Shown here: positions 45,990 through 57,200 of the stretch, piece after piece | Layout: each line of letters starts with the position of its first letter | Position numbering within the stretch: the first letter of the stretch is position 1 | Origin: Gamsiella multidivaricata | Lineage: Eukaryota; Mortierellomycota; Mortierellomycetes; Mortierellales; Mortierellaceae | DNA length: 64,000 nucleotides | Direction of reading: 5' to 3' | NCBI RefSeq assembly: GCF_025024155.1 | Contig: NW_026251741.1 | Coordinates: 62,001-126,000, forward strand | Position numbers and translations under genes: made by a program | Notes under the pieces: model-generated | What the model was told of the DNA's origin: nothing | What the model saw: only the letters and a program-made list of their open reading frames with translations | Databases searched by the model: none

Positions 45990-45990
<1 letters not shown>

Positions 45991-46007
45991 CACGTTCTAT
46001 AATTGCA

Positions 46008-46429
46008 CTTTATAATAGGCTAATCTGAGCTCACATCCAGTGACCTCAGGTGGAGGAAAGACGGGACGAAGAGGAGGAGGAAATGTTACAATAGTAGAGG
46101 ATTTGGCTCGCAAGCCAGTAGAACGGATTCCGTGCTCTCAAGAAACCAAGACCATCTCCCAGATGTACAGGTTGCAATTGGAGAGATGGTCTTGGCAGAT
46201 TTGCAGGTGAGGAGCCTGCCAGCTAGCCGAGCGGATCGCAGGAGAAAGACCTCAGGACGCTTAGGGAGGTTACAGTGAAGTTGTTGGAGATGGTGCGACT
46301 GCCACACTAGAAGATTTAGGGCCAGATAGATACAAGTCTCAGAGACTATTCACTAGGAAACCAGCACTGATTGTTCTCTCTCGGAGGCCATGTTGAATAA
46401 AAAAAAATAAAAAAAAAATAAAAAAAAAT
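46008..46429 (+). mobile_element. 5'-truncated retroposon, element B
   Basis: 422 bp between two copies of the 18-bp target. The tail is A9-T-A10-T-A9-T (about 46399-46429), a T-interrupted poly(A). No coding frame is convincing. It holds a 13-bp perfect inverted repeat, CCAAGACCATCTC (46146-46158) and its complement (46183-46195). It could be a LINE 3' untranslated region or a SINE-like element. Confidence 0.75.
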
Positions 46430-46447
46430 GCACGTTCTATAATTGCA

Positions 46448-47253
46448 CCCTTCTTTATTCGTCCTTCCCGACAAGCCCTTCACTGCGACTTGTCCCACCT
46501 TTTCGGCAACAGGAACTAACGCTATCTGGGAGTCAATGCAGTGGATTCAGGGGACGGCGGAAAGACGAGGAACATACCACGTTGCGGAAGGAGAGGCACC
46601 GGAGAGTGATGCGGATTGGGAGGTCAAGGAGTTATACCGAGGTTTGGTGCCAACGAGACTCATTGAGACCTGGAAGCAGCTATTTACCACCACCAAGTGG
46701 ATTGCGACGATCATGGTGACAAAGTTCGTGAGCAGGATCGAAGAGTTTGGCAGGACCAAGATATGGAACAAACGATGCGAGGACACTGTCGCCTGGGAAA
46801 AGCCAGTTGGAATCACCTTCATGAGCAAACGCGCCGGAGGACGCAACGGTGATCGGGGACACCAACGTAGTGTTGGTGATTTCTCTGATTTGAAAGGGAG
46901 ACGGTTGCTTGCAGTGAAGATCCAGGAAGGTAGACGGACCGCGGATTATAGGGTGCTACAGCATTGCTTGGGGCGAGGGAAGTTGGACATAATGGAGGGG
47001 TTATTCGGTTTAAAAACAACTATATTAACATTGGATCTGGATTAGGAGACGTGTATCGCGCAACAGGTCACGCAGGAGTTAGGTTAGGCTAGCTATGCGA
47101 CATGGGTTATGAATTTGACGCCTCAAGCCAACATAGTTGGTAGGGGATGCGGCTCTGCCGTGCATGGAAGGCATCTATGGCTTCAAGGCCTTTGTGGACC
47201 ATGCGTCGCGTGCGCATGGGGATTTATGTTAATAAAAAAAAAAAAAAAAAAAA
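46448..47253 (+). mobile_element. LINE 3' fragment, element C
   Basis: The open frame to the stop near 47045 reads like the end of a LINE polyprotein: YRGLVPTRLIETWKQLFTTT, then MVTKFVSRIEEFGRTKIWNK and RCEDTVAWEKPVGIT. It continues into a 3' region ending GGATTTATGTTAAT followed by A20 (47234-47253). Elements A and B inserted at or within its left part. A matching 5' target duplication was not found. Confidence 0.75.
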
Positions 47254-47258
47254 GCTAC

Positions 47259-47370
47259 TCCCTATGTGCACATTGCTCTCTACATGCATACCACCCTTCC
47301 CTATATGCAAAGGGTCTCCCTACATGCATACTGTCCTGCTTCCTATATGCATTGATTATCCTTACATGCA
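47259..47370 (+). repeat. Six-unit phased minisatellite with TCCYTAYATGCA motif
   Basis: Twelve-bp motifs TCCCTATGTGCA, TCTCTACATGCA, TCCCTATATGCA, TCCCTACATGCA, TTCCTATATGCA and TCCTTACATGCA start at 47259, 47277, 47298, 47317, 47340 and 47359. Spacing is 18-23 bp, about two helical turns. Sequence between motifs is not conserved. It lies directly 3' of the poly(A) of element C. Confidence 0.75.
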
Positions 47371-47376
47371 ATTAAC

Positions 47377-47448
47377 CCTACATAGGATTCTAGGGTCTCG
47401 TGCTCATGTGGATTTATATTAATAAAAAAACCTACATAGGATTCTAGG
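47377..47448 (+). mobile_element. 36-bp micro-insertion of a LINE 3' end with 18-bp target duplication
   Basis: CCTACATAGGATTCTAGG at 47377-47394 is repeated perfectly at 47431-47448. Between them are only 36 bp (47395-47430) ending GGATTTATATTAATAAAAAAA, which matches the 3' end of element C (GGATTTATGTTAATAAAA). It is an extremely 5'-truncated copy of the same LINE family. Confidence 0.88.
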
Positions 47449-48345
47449 ATCTAACATGCTACATAGTAAAGTCCTCCAATACTGGCTCAAACGCACCCAG
47501 TCTTTTCGTAACTAGTAGATATCATTAAAATCTATGTTCTTATTAGGGTAACAGTATTTTTAAATCAACTTGAATGGACGCGCTATATGGTAGACTGAGA
47601 TTGAACACTTGGGTAAGATCAACTATAGCGGAATATCTGTCAAGTTTCTTTGACACGCGTCAGCAAAAGCGCCACACATTGAAACCGACTCATAATTTCT
47701 GAAAAGTATGAGTCGGCAATGGAGAACTCAATGCATAGGAAAGCAGCACACTTTTATATGTCGAAAATAAAGGTTCGCTTATAGACAAGATAGACAAGGG
47801 CGTCGAGTTGCCAAAATGGCTCAAGTTTGTGATATCCTAGTAAGAAAAGTCCATGAATACTTTTAAGCACATGATCTGCATAGTAGTATAAATACTATCA
47901 TCACCATATAATAAAGCGGTAGTTCTTCTTCTCACCATCATAAATACTGAACAGATTTGTTAAATACAGCTTTTATCCTGTGGCTATATTCCATAGCTAT
48001 CAGTGATATCATTGATAGGTGCAGAGACGATCAAGTGAACCGGTAGGATGCGGTCTTCTGAAGAGGATGAACTCGCGTGAGACGACGCTGCATATTATTT
48101 CCGAGTACAGGGCCATGGATACTCATCGGATTTTCTTCACGATTTCTTTATTCTGTGGATGAATGGGATATCTATCGATTGAGGGCGTTGGTGCTTCTCT
48201 CCTGTAATTATAGCTAAAGCAATTGGCCGTTTTGTGCTGTCGATGAGTGATTCAGTGTCAAGTTCTCTTTTCGCCCCCTACTCTCCCCCCACTACTTACA
48301 TTGGTTTTGTGCGTAAAACTTTATTTCAGATTTTTACTATCCACC
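47449..48345. other. A/T-rich region between LINE cluster and solo LTR, no gene seen
   Basis: About 900 bp without a supported gene. A short open frame at 48234-48446 runs into the LTR and has no motif. Confidence 0.4.
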
Positions 48346-48350
48346 GTGAG

Positions 48351-48802
48351 TGTAAAAGTGTGGCTGCTCCCGTGACCCAACCCTTGGCACGGCGATTTAA
48401 AAGGCTATTCTCGACAACGCGTCTCCTACGCGCTCGTCAAGGCTAATAACCATTCTCCAAGAAACCTAGATCCTTCACAACGGATGACCAAGCGCTCACG
48501 CGGGTACTCCATACTTTATAACACGTTAGATACTCTACATTCTTGAAGAGATCTAGACGCATCTTTTTTATTTCATTTTTCTATATAAGAAGGAGTGTGT
48601 CCCTTCCAGATTAGTTCTTCAGTCCCTACCACACCAATAAATAATCCTTCAACACGCTTACCTGCTCCCTCTGGCTTTCGAATACTCCAGCCCTCACGAC
48701 TCGTAAGCCTTGTCAACTTACTCTTGATCTTGATTCGTGATTATTGACTTACCTTGATCCAGATCCAGATCCTGACGTCCCTTTTATCTTGACCGCGTCA
48801 CA
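48351..48802 (+). mobile_element. Solo LTR of an LTR retrotransposon
   Basis: 452 bp starting TGTAAAAG and ending GTCACA, flanked by the 5-bp direct repeat GTGAG (48346-48350 and 48803-48807). Inside are TATATAAG (48582-48589) and AATAAA (48636-48641), the U3/R promoter and polyadenylation pair of an LTR. No internal coding region is attached, so it is a solo LTR left by LTR-LTR recombination. Family (Ty3 or Ty1 type) cannot be told without the internal region. Confidence 0.85.
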
Positions 48803-48879
48803 GTGAGAAAATCTAAAGGCCTACTTTTGCTGCAATTTGTAAAAATCGCCTTTGTATGTGCATGGAAACTCCATCAGCT

Positions 48880-51069
48880 CTAGTAGCGTTGACGTTGCCG
48901 TTTATTGCTGAGATTGTGGCCTTGTTTCCGAGGAAAACTTGCTTCAAACAAATCGAGGGCATCTTGAAATTGTTGGTGTGCTTGTTGTAAGTATAGATTG
49001 ATCCGCTCCTTATGTGGTAAAGGTGCACATGTGTCCCGTAATGCGTTCAAGGCGGCAAAACGTTCAGAGCAACGGCTCAGGGCATCCAAGGATGGCAATG
49101 AAAACGCTTCAGGTCCCGTGGGACCCCCGTAGTCCGGCTCGAGCATATCTGGGCGGAATTTCTCTTCATACGTCCATAGTTCCTCTCTGAACAACTTCAT
49201 AAAAGGCATCTCCAGCTGCACTAAAGCGATGTGCTTGCAGCAAGTCGCCTCTGAGCGAAAATATTCGCATGAGCAGCTGATGACATGGCTGCCAGTAGCC
49301 TTGCTAAAGTCAATCCCAGCATCGTATAGTACCCCAAGGCGCGTGAAGGATTCTACTCGGAGTATCGTGTCTGAGGCTTGCATGATGTAGTCGCCTGTGT
49401 ATCCCTTTAACTCCCTGTTCTTGAGATGGTTCTCGGCAACATGGCTGAGCCTTAGTTCCGTTCTTTGGGCAGGGTTCATCCGACCGGCGTTGACAACGCT
49501 GCGAATGCATTTCTGTTGAAAGTGCGGTACGCCATGACAGCAAGGACGTAGATGACTATGTCCACACACCGTTTCTGCTTGCCATTCAAGAAGTGGCGCT
49601 TGAGAGTGTTATGCCAGGACTCAATGAAGTTATTGGTATCGATACTAGAGTACGGCACCCCCCTGGCGATAACACACTATCCAGTTCTTCTGCTTGAGCG
49701 CAGCCTCGTCATCTTGCTCCTCTTCAGATGGCGTCTCTCCTCCTTGCGGCGCTGGCATCTCTTCACCAAGGTAATTTCTGTCCAGATAGTCCAAGAGCAT
49801 GTCATGCTCCCGCCATCTTTCGCGAAAAGACTCGATGAGGCCCAAAGCTATTCTCTTGTCTCTCTGGTATAAGGTGCTGCGAAGATCGGCCCTAATCTGT
49901 AGGGAACGGCAAGAACAAATTAGACAAGCAGCTCATCAAAAGATATTAGAGCGCACAGGCAATGCTCTTACCTCTGCTCTGCAAGTCTGCCGCTGTGGAA
50001 CAGGAATGGACGCAAATCCTAGCGTCTTGGTCTTGACCTCCCTCTCTCATACCTTCAAATCGTGCCATGCACAGTAGAGAATGGGTACGTCTGGAAACAC
50101 GCTCTTGATGGTAAGGATCTCCGTGTTGCCTTGGTTAGTGATGACTGCATTAGGCCTACACTCGTACTCCTGGCCAGGCAAAGAGAAGAGATCCCGCATC
50201 TTGTTTCGAAGCTCCTTTAGCCAATTGATGAGAATGCAGCTCTCGGTGCTCTTTGTCAACAGAAAAGCTACGGGAATCCCGTATCCTGTGTCTCTATTCT
50301 TCAGGACCAGAATAAATAAATTTGTTCGATGCCTAAAGAGGAGTTAGATTCTATAGCAATGCTTTCGAACATAAAAGAAGAGACAATAGCAACAACACAA
50401 GAAGTAAACCTACCCGAATACGTTGTGTGTCTCATCAAAGCACAACATTTTGCCTTGTTCCTTCAACTGCTCCAACAGCCATACCGACGAAAAACAGAAG
50501 TAAACGCCGCTGGTATGGTCGCTTTTGTCGTAATATGTGAACCCTTTGTTTTTGTCGAACTTTTCCATCCACTTGATGGCCGATAAGGTTGCGTCAGGAT
50601 CCTTCCTCATAGCAGCGCTGATGTTATCGTACCATATATTGTACACATCGTCGTAAGTGATGAAGTTATCTCGCGATAAACGCTGCCCACCTCCCTGCAT
50701 GGTTTTGGTAAACGAGTCGTAGCCCATGGTTAATTGCTGCATGACTCTCTGAATTGTTGTACCGCGCATTATGAGGCTTCTGATTGTTGCCTTGATTGCT
50801 TCTGACTTTTGTCTTGTACCAATGTCGCCAAGACCATCCAGATTGTGGTTGTGCTGATAGTGGTATTGGACGCGATACGTGCTCTCCTCCATGCCGTTCA
50901 CCGCGGTTCTTGGCTGAGTTAGGATAAAGATCCGGGATGGACAGCCTTGCTTTATACTCGGCTTTGTCTTCCTCGGTTTACCAGAAATCCCTCCCTTTAA
51001 TCTGTTCTTCTGGATCCGTGTCTTCTTAGATCGCTGGCACTCTAAGGTAATACGACGATATTTAAACAT
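48880..51069 (-). pseudogene. MULE-type transposase with SWIM zinc finger (broken)
   Basis: Mutator-like transposase remnant. Exons: 51069-50414, 50332-50053, then from 49896. The N-terminal DNA-binding part ends in the MULE block MLCFDETHNVFGHRTNLF (first catalytic Asp), then GYGIPVAFLLTKSTES and VFPDVPILYCAWHDLK. A SWIM finger follows: ISCSCEYFRSEATCCKH. It is broken: a C6 run on the plus strand (49658-49663) shifts the frame after WIVCYRQ, and a second shift lies near 49520-49535 before QQKCIRSVVNAGRM. The site expected as the second catalytic Asp reads PNAVITNQGN, Asn where the family has Asp. Terminal inverted repeats were not found. A solo LTR lies 78 bp beyond the stop. Confidence 0.85.
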
Positions 51070-51382
51070 GCCTGTACTTTCGTACTCGTAGGTTTTTGAA
51101 TGGACAAAGTTCGTTGAACATGGTCTGCCAAACGATGATTGTAGTTCTAGATAAGAATGCCAGATTCACGAGAAAGGACGTGGAAGAAAAGCGCATTGGC
51201 AGGTGGCCATACAAAAATGTTATCCAGGTGTCGGAGCTGTTGCACCAGTCTCTTTCTCGTACTTTATCTTCCGATATCGAATAGGATGCACTGTTTATTG
51301 CAGCTATGGAGGAGAGGGTATTAAAGATTACTTTGCGAGTTATATATGACTAAGTGCAATCGCTATCGGTGCGAGTAGATTA
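51070..51382. other. Spacer between MULE remnant and PAP2 gene
   Basis: About 310 bp; an open frame at 51096-51284 has no motif. It may contain the right end of the MULE element and the 3' region of the PAP2 gene. Confidence 0.35.
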
Positions 51383-53037
51383 TTAAACGATCTGAGAAGG
51401 ATTTTCAACCCTCCGGCGCCTGCTCTCGTCGACCTCGTACTCTCCCGGAGTTTCACTGCGGCGCGCTCTGGACTCGTCCACGAAACTGTCATTGGGCTGG
51501 ATTCCCGTTATGTGCTCAAAGTGTCCAGGTTCTTGCATTTGCCCTTCAGAGTTTTTGTTAAGGTAACTGAAATCGCGAGGGGGATAGGGAACTTGCGGTT
51601 CGTCCGAAGTGAGAATAGGATAGTATTGGTGGTAGGCAAAGACTGCAAAGATCATGCCAATGATGGCACCCCAGGTCACATCGATACCAGCGTGCTTGTA
51701 GTCCTGTACACGCGAAATGGCGACCAACAGCGCAGCTGAAGGGTTACGAAAGGAGGATAGAGAGGATTGTGGACAATCGAAGCGTTAGAGTCCACGATCG
51801 CGCTTTTTTTTTTTTTTTTTTTTTTTTTTTTGATGAATCTACACTTACCGAGGATGGGAATGATGAGTACAACACCCTTGAGGGAGTAGCCCCGCCGATC
51901 AAAAACGTGCATCTTTCCACCGAGCCAAAGTGAAACATAAAACAGTCCAGCAAAGGCGGCTAATCGTTTTCAAGGGCGAAGTGAACGTTAACGAATGCAA
52001 AAAAAAAAAAAAATTAGCGCAGCTTGCATTAATCATCTTCGTGGTGCACCCCACAACATAGTGTACATACTCGAGGCATGTCCAGAGGGAAAGGCACGGT
52101 AACCGTCCTTGAGTATTGCATGATCGGTCTGAGAGCATACATCGTATGTCCAGAGCTGCAATGGTTCATCCTTTGTGAGAGCCGTGCCATTCAGCATAGG
52201 CTGACATCTGCTGAGAAAATCGGGTCGGTGCTTTCCAACGGTGACCTATTGATTGCCAAAACAAATAATCGAGAGGGTGCGCGAGAGCGAAGATGTTGAC
52301 GACATGGTTAACCGTGTACTTTTTTACACAACATTCAGCCCATGGACCACAAGATCCTTTCCTATTTGCCTTTTTTATTCACAAAATCCCGAACGTGCCA
52401 CAGTGCAGGGGCTGATGATATCATCCAACGAGCGTTCATTGAATGGTGCAGAAAAAGAGAGCCCCGTCATCTTTCGCTCTCTATTCTTTCGAGGATTGGG
52501 CATGGAGGGCATTTTGATTAAGCGCTGCAGCACCCTTCAGAGGAGTCGTCCATCCCAATTGATGAAGAGATTTCACAACATCCGCTAGTCTGGTCCAGAT
52601 CGTTCGACTCTCCATAATAAATAGTTGCCTCGCTTTATCTCGCATCCTATGAGATTTCCTGTCTCCAGGGATCAATGATAGTGCTTTACCTTGATGACCT
52701 GTGTGAAAATGGTGGTGAGCAAGACAGAGACAAGGAGACCCAGGATGCCATTGTGAACGTCGTAGGGGCTACGTCTAACAGCAAATCCAACGACTACAAT
52801 GACAGCCACAGGAAAGATCACTGCTATGAGAACGATCGCCCAGACGGGGATTGTGTCCTTAGGCTTGTAGGGATACATGATGGACGTGTCTTGGACAGAA
52901 AACTCGCGATGGAAGGGCTCTACCCTGTCAAGCAGGAAGAAGGCCACGAGGAGTACAATACATAGGACCCAATCGAAGAGATAGGAGCAAAAGAGTCGGA
53001 AGGAGGGGTTCTTTAGTCGTTTTGGTGTGCGATTCAT
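51383..53037 (-). CDS. PAP2-family lipid phosphate phosphatase (Dpp1/Lpp-like)
   Basis: Membrane enzyme that dephosphorylates phosphatidate, lysophosphatidate or diacylglycerol pyrophosphate. Four exons: 53037-52690, 52245-52071, 51959-51849, 51735-51383; 328 aa. The three-part catalytic signature is complete: KVTVGKHRP (motif 1, across intron 1), FPSGHAS (motif 2) and SRVQDYKHAGIDV (motif 3). About six membrane segments are visible, for example LFDWVLCIVLLVAFFLLDRV and IVLIAVIFPVAVIVVVGF. The C-terminal 80 residues are polar and charged with an ESRARRSETPGEYEVDESRR stretch, probably cytosolic. Intron 3 contains a run of about 26 A on the coding strand. Confidence 0.95.
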
Positions 53038-54267
53038 GATGGCGGGCGATTGGTGGAGAATTTGTGGGTTGTGGTGCCTGACGAGTAGAGGATGAGTTGG
53101 GGAGATGTTTTAACAATCAATCGTTGGGAGGAAGAGCTGCTGCTGAGCAGGGCTGCTTCAGTAATAGAGTGAGAGGGAACTGTGGACAAGGAAGCTGTGA
53201 TGATAAAAAAGAAGCAGAGGAGCTTCATGTATTTATCATAAAGGGTTTTGTTAGAGGCATGCGATCAAGGAATTCTGCGAAGCATCAAAGGTACATGTTA
53301 TTAGCGAAGAAAAACGGATTGCACTTTCCTCTCGTCATAATGGCGGTTGCAGGTAATCCTCGATGATATTTTTACTTGCAGGGGTACAGCCATTTTTCAG
53401 CGGGTGATTTATCACGTTGTCTGGCCGTTCCTTGAAAGAGAGACCCTCTTTCATGCAATAGCCAGTACACGACTAAGACAAGGAATGTGTACGTGGAAAT
53501 ACTAACCAAGCCACCCAACATTTTTCGGTGTACCTTTTTTTCTTTCCCTCTCTCTCTCTTTCTTGCACGGTGAAGAACGACAGTACTTTGCTGCCTATAT
53601 AAGCACTGGTCTATTCCGAGTGCCTTGTCTTGCTCCCATCCCTCACAAACACACGCCACCAAAAAAAACTCCCCTGCTCCCTCCCCACAAAACATCCCAC
53701 GCGCAAGTCGTATCCGAGGTAAAATATATACCCCTTCCTTCCCTCCCTTTTCTTCCGACCCTTTTTTTTCCTTCTTTGCTTTCTTTGTCTGCTTGCCACC
53801 AATCCCTTCTCGACACGACACCTTCAACAATGTCATTCCTCCCCACCGAACCCCAAGAGCTCCCTCATCCAGTCCTATGAAAGCACCTTGTTCAAGCCCA
53901 CTTGCCACGTTTCCTGCTCGAGTCAAGGGTTGCATCCTTCCTTGCTCAGCATAGACGCAAAAGCGGTACCTGTACTATCAGATCCTTTTGCAACTAAAAT
54001 ACACATATAGCCCCATGATCAAGCCATTTTCGAGATCAATTTAACAATCCTTGAGGATGCTACTACTGCTGTTTGTGCAATACGCTAGGCGACGCGTGTC
54101 TTGTATCTTCGAGGAGGCAAATTCATGACCCTTCTCTTGTGAAGACTTGTTCTCACCACGCTTTACTCGCCTTTTACTTTGTAGATCCGGGAAGGCGCCC
54201 CTGAAAAGAGTGAGCGAGACGAGAAACTGCGTGGATCTGTCCTCGATACCATTGTACTATACCGACC
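53038..54267. other. Divergent region between PAP2 and MOT1 genes; orphan TATA unit on plus strand
   Basis: About 1.2 kb. TATATAAG at 53596-53603 is followed by a pyrimidine-rich leader and an ATG in good context (CAACAATGTC, 53830) that opens only 16 codons (MSFLPTEPQELPHPVL). A GTAAAA donor-like site lies at about 53720. It could be a short transcript, an alternative MOT1 promoter or a relic. No other gene is supported. Confidence 0.35.
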
Positions 54268-57200
54268 ATGACTACCAGGTGCGTTCCTTGGCCACTATCG
54301 TTTGGGCTTTGTATCAGAATCAGTTTGTTAACATCACTGCCCAATACAACAACAACAAACAATGCTTCTTTTCATTTCTTGTCCATGTTACCAGACTCGA
54401 TCGACTCGTTTTACTTCTTGAGACAGGATCGACTGCTGCCGTACGAGCAACGGCAGCACAGCAGTTGGGTGACATCCAGAAGCAGCATCCTTCAGAACTG
54501 TTCAATCTGCTTTCAAGAGTGAGTTCACTACCATGTCTGCTGGCTTTCCTTTTTACACTTGCACAACTTGTCTGTAAACAAAAAAAAATTAATGGATCTT
54601 ACGACCTATTTATCTGCCTAGGTGCTGGTACATTTGCGCAGTAAGAGCTGGGATACAAGAATCGCTGCAGGGCAAGCATTAGAAGCCATTGTTAGCAACG
54701 TACCGCAATGGGACCCCTCAGATGGTAAGTCTTTTTGTTCATGTTGCAGTACGTGTGCTCTGGTAATATTTACTGTATAGTCTAAATTGTACATTGACTC
54801 GAATGTTAATAGAATCACAAGTAAAGACAGAGGAGGGATCAGCGGATCAAAAGAAAGGAGTAGAGGCACCCAAGTACGATCGGCTTTCATTTTCGAATTT
54901 CGACATCAGTCAAGTCATCCAGAATGGGAAATTGCTTTTGGGCTCCGCAGGAAAGGAGTACGATCTCGATCTGAGTGATCTCGACCCTGCAGAGCGACTC
55001 GCGATTCAACGAAAGAACCTGGCGGCGAATCTTGGGTTGACATCTCAATTTATGGATGGTAAGATCCAAGGGCTTCATGATTTCTATCGGCGCTGGGCTA
55101 TTTGAACAGGAGATGCCAACCTGCAATCGGTTTTCTGTTTGTTCTTTAGTTGATCTCATGGACGAGTCGGACATTTCGGGACCAAAGCCTCTTTCGATAC
55201 CCATGAAGCAGGAGCAACCACCAACGCCATCAGCCGGCGCGAGTTCTGCAGGATCGAAGGCGCCTCTGCCTTCGCCAGGACTTTCAAACGAGGTGAATCT
55301 GGAGGGGCTGAGCGCAAGAGAACGAAACAAGATGAAACGTCGCGCCAAGACAGATTTGAAATTCAAGGGCAAAGACAAGTAAGTAGCACGCATCATTGCA
55401 AGGACCTCACATTTATCCGTCTTAGCGCCATCTAATTGTCCCTAAAACTTTTTCTGTAGGGTTCGCGTGATTGATCTTGCCGGGCGGCGAAAGGGACCAG
55501 ATACGCCAGGGACTCCTTCAACTCCAGGAGCGGGTCAGGAAGGACAGGAAGGCGGCTACTTTGAGTTCACACCTCAGTCGGACTCCAACAAGGTAGTTGT
55601 AGAAGCAAAGCTACCGGTGCAGTCAATTCTGGAATCATCGACGGAATGGCCATTTGAGGGTATTTGCGATTTGCTGTGCATGGATCTCTTTGATCCAGGC
55701 TGGGAAGTCCGTCATGGTGCAGGAATCGGTCTTCGCGAAATCTTGAAGGTCCAGGGCAGTGGTGCGGGACGCATCATTGGATGCACCAAGGAAGAGAATG
55801 ATGTCCGGCATAATGAGTGGCTAGAGGACCTGGTAATCCGCCTTCTTTGTGTGTTTTCCCTCGACCGCTTTGGTGATTTCGTTTCAGATCAGGTACGGGG
55901 GTGCTTATTGTTTTCATGACAGACCTGCTCAATATGGAGAGATGCATGAGCTGATCGGCATTGCTTTGAGCTTTAGGTGGTTGCACCTGTCAGAGAAACT
56001 TGTTCACAAACGCTAGGCGCCTTGCTGAAGCACATGTCTGATGACGGCGTGAAGAGTACGCTCGGGATTCTGATGCGTCTTATTTATCAGAACGATGTTT
56101 TCGAGGAGGGCATGGATCGCGATTATATCTGGGAGGTGCGACATGCAGGATTACTAGGACTGAAGTACGCAGTCGCTGTTAGGAGGGATCTGCTTGACAA
56201 TGACACTGCATATGCAGCCGAAATGCTGGAGAATGTTGTTAATGCGGTCGTGCTTGGATTGAAAGACGAAGACGACGATGTTAGGGCAGTATCGGCCTCC
56301 ACCCTTATCCCCATCTCATCCAACTTTGTCAACAAGCTGCCTGAGCGGATTCCGGACGTTGTCATTGTTCTATGGGACTGTCTGGCTGTGCTCAAGGACG
56401 ATCTGACGGCATCGACCGCGAGCGTAATGGACCTATTGGCGAAACTCTTCACCTACCAAAGCGTTCTCGACTTTATGATTCAACCTAGAGATGAGAGGTA
56501 TGGTCCTGCATCATAATCATTTCGCTTTGGAAATGCTCGAAGCTTTGTTCAATCAAACGCTAATTCTGCTCTTTTTTTTTTTTTTTTTTTTTATATTGAT
56601 TTTTATTTAGTCACTCGCTCGTCAATCTCATACCTCGCCTCAATCCATTCTTCCGTCACACAATTCCTGGCGTCCGACTTGCAGTCCTGAACGCCATGCT
56701 TACTTTCCTTAGGCTGGAATCTATCGCCGAGTGGGTCGACGAAAGGGTGGTTCGGATGGTTTATCAAAATCTCATTGTCGAGGAAAAGAGGGATATCCTG
56801 GAACTCTCTTTGACTGTGATGGTGGCCTTGATCGATCGCATGTCAACCTCGGCGTCGATCACCAGTATTGTCGGTCCGCATCTTCAGACGTTCTTCACGA
56901 TCCTTCTTACAGCCATCGGTACACCATTGGATACCCGTCTCTTTTACTCACCGACCGGACATGGAGTGGCAGTTACTGCGGAGATACCAGCGCGTGGCCG
57001 AAAGGCTCAGGCAGCACAGACCCATTCTCACAATGTCGACGTCGGGATGCTCAAGCAGGATTTGGCGTTAGTCTCTATAGAATCGGTCATTCGGTGCCGA
57101 TTGAGCGCTAGCAAGGCGCTCGGACTCATCATGGCGGGCTGGCCTCAGGATCAATTGGATGCTGCATTTTATGGTTTACTACAGTCTAACTTCAATTCAC

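Larger units (their letters stand above)
45444..46447 (+). repeat. Three copies of one 18-bp target site flanking two serial retroposon insertions
   Basis: GCACGTTCTATAATTGCA occurs at 45444-45461, 45990-46007 and 46430-46447, exactly at the left edge, the junction and the right edge of two poly(A)-tailed elements. Each copy directly follows an A-rich tail except the first. This is the expected pattern when two target-primed insertions use the same site one after the other. Confidence 0.92.

Noticed and set aside
46443..47045. 200-codon frame as a host gene
   Set aside because: It ends in a region with a poly(A) tail and reads like a LINE polyprotein C-terminus; there is no promoter or intron evidence.
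47259..47370. CRISPR-like array
   Set aside because: Repeat units are only 12 bp and imperfect, spacers are under 12 bp, and the setting is a eukaryotic genome.
48234..48446. 70-codon plus-strand frame
   Set aside because: It starts outside and ends inside the solo LTR, with no motif or conservation cue.
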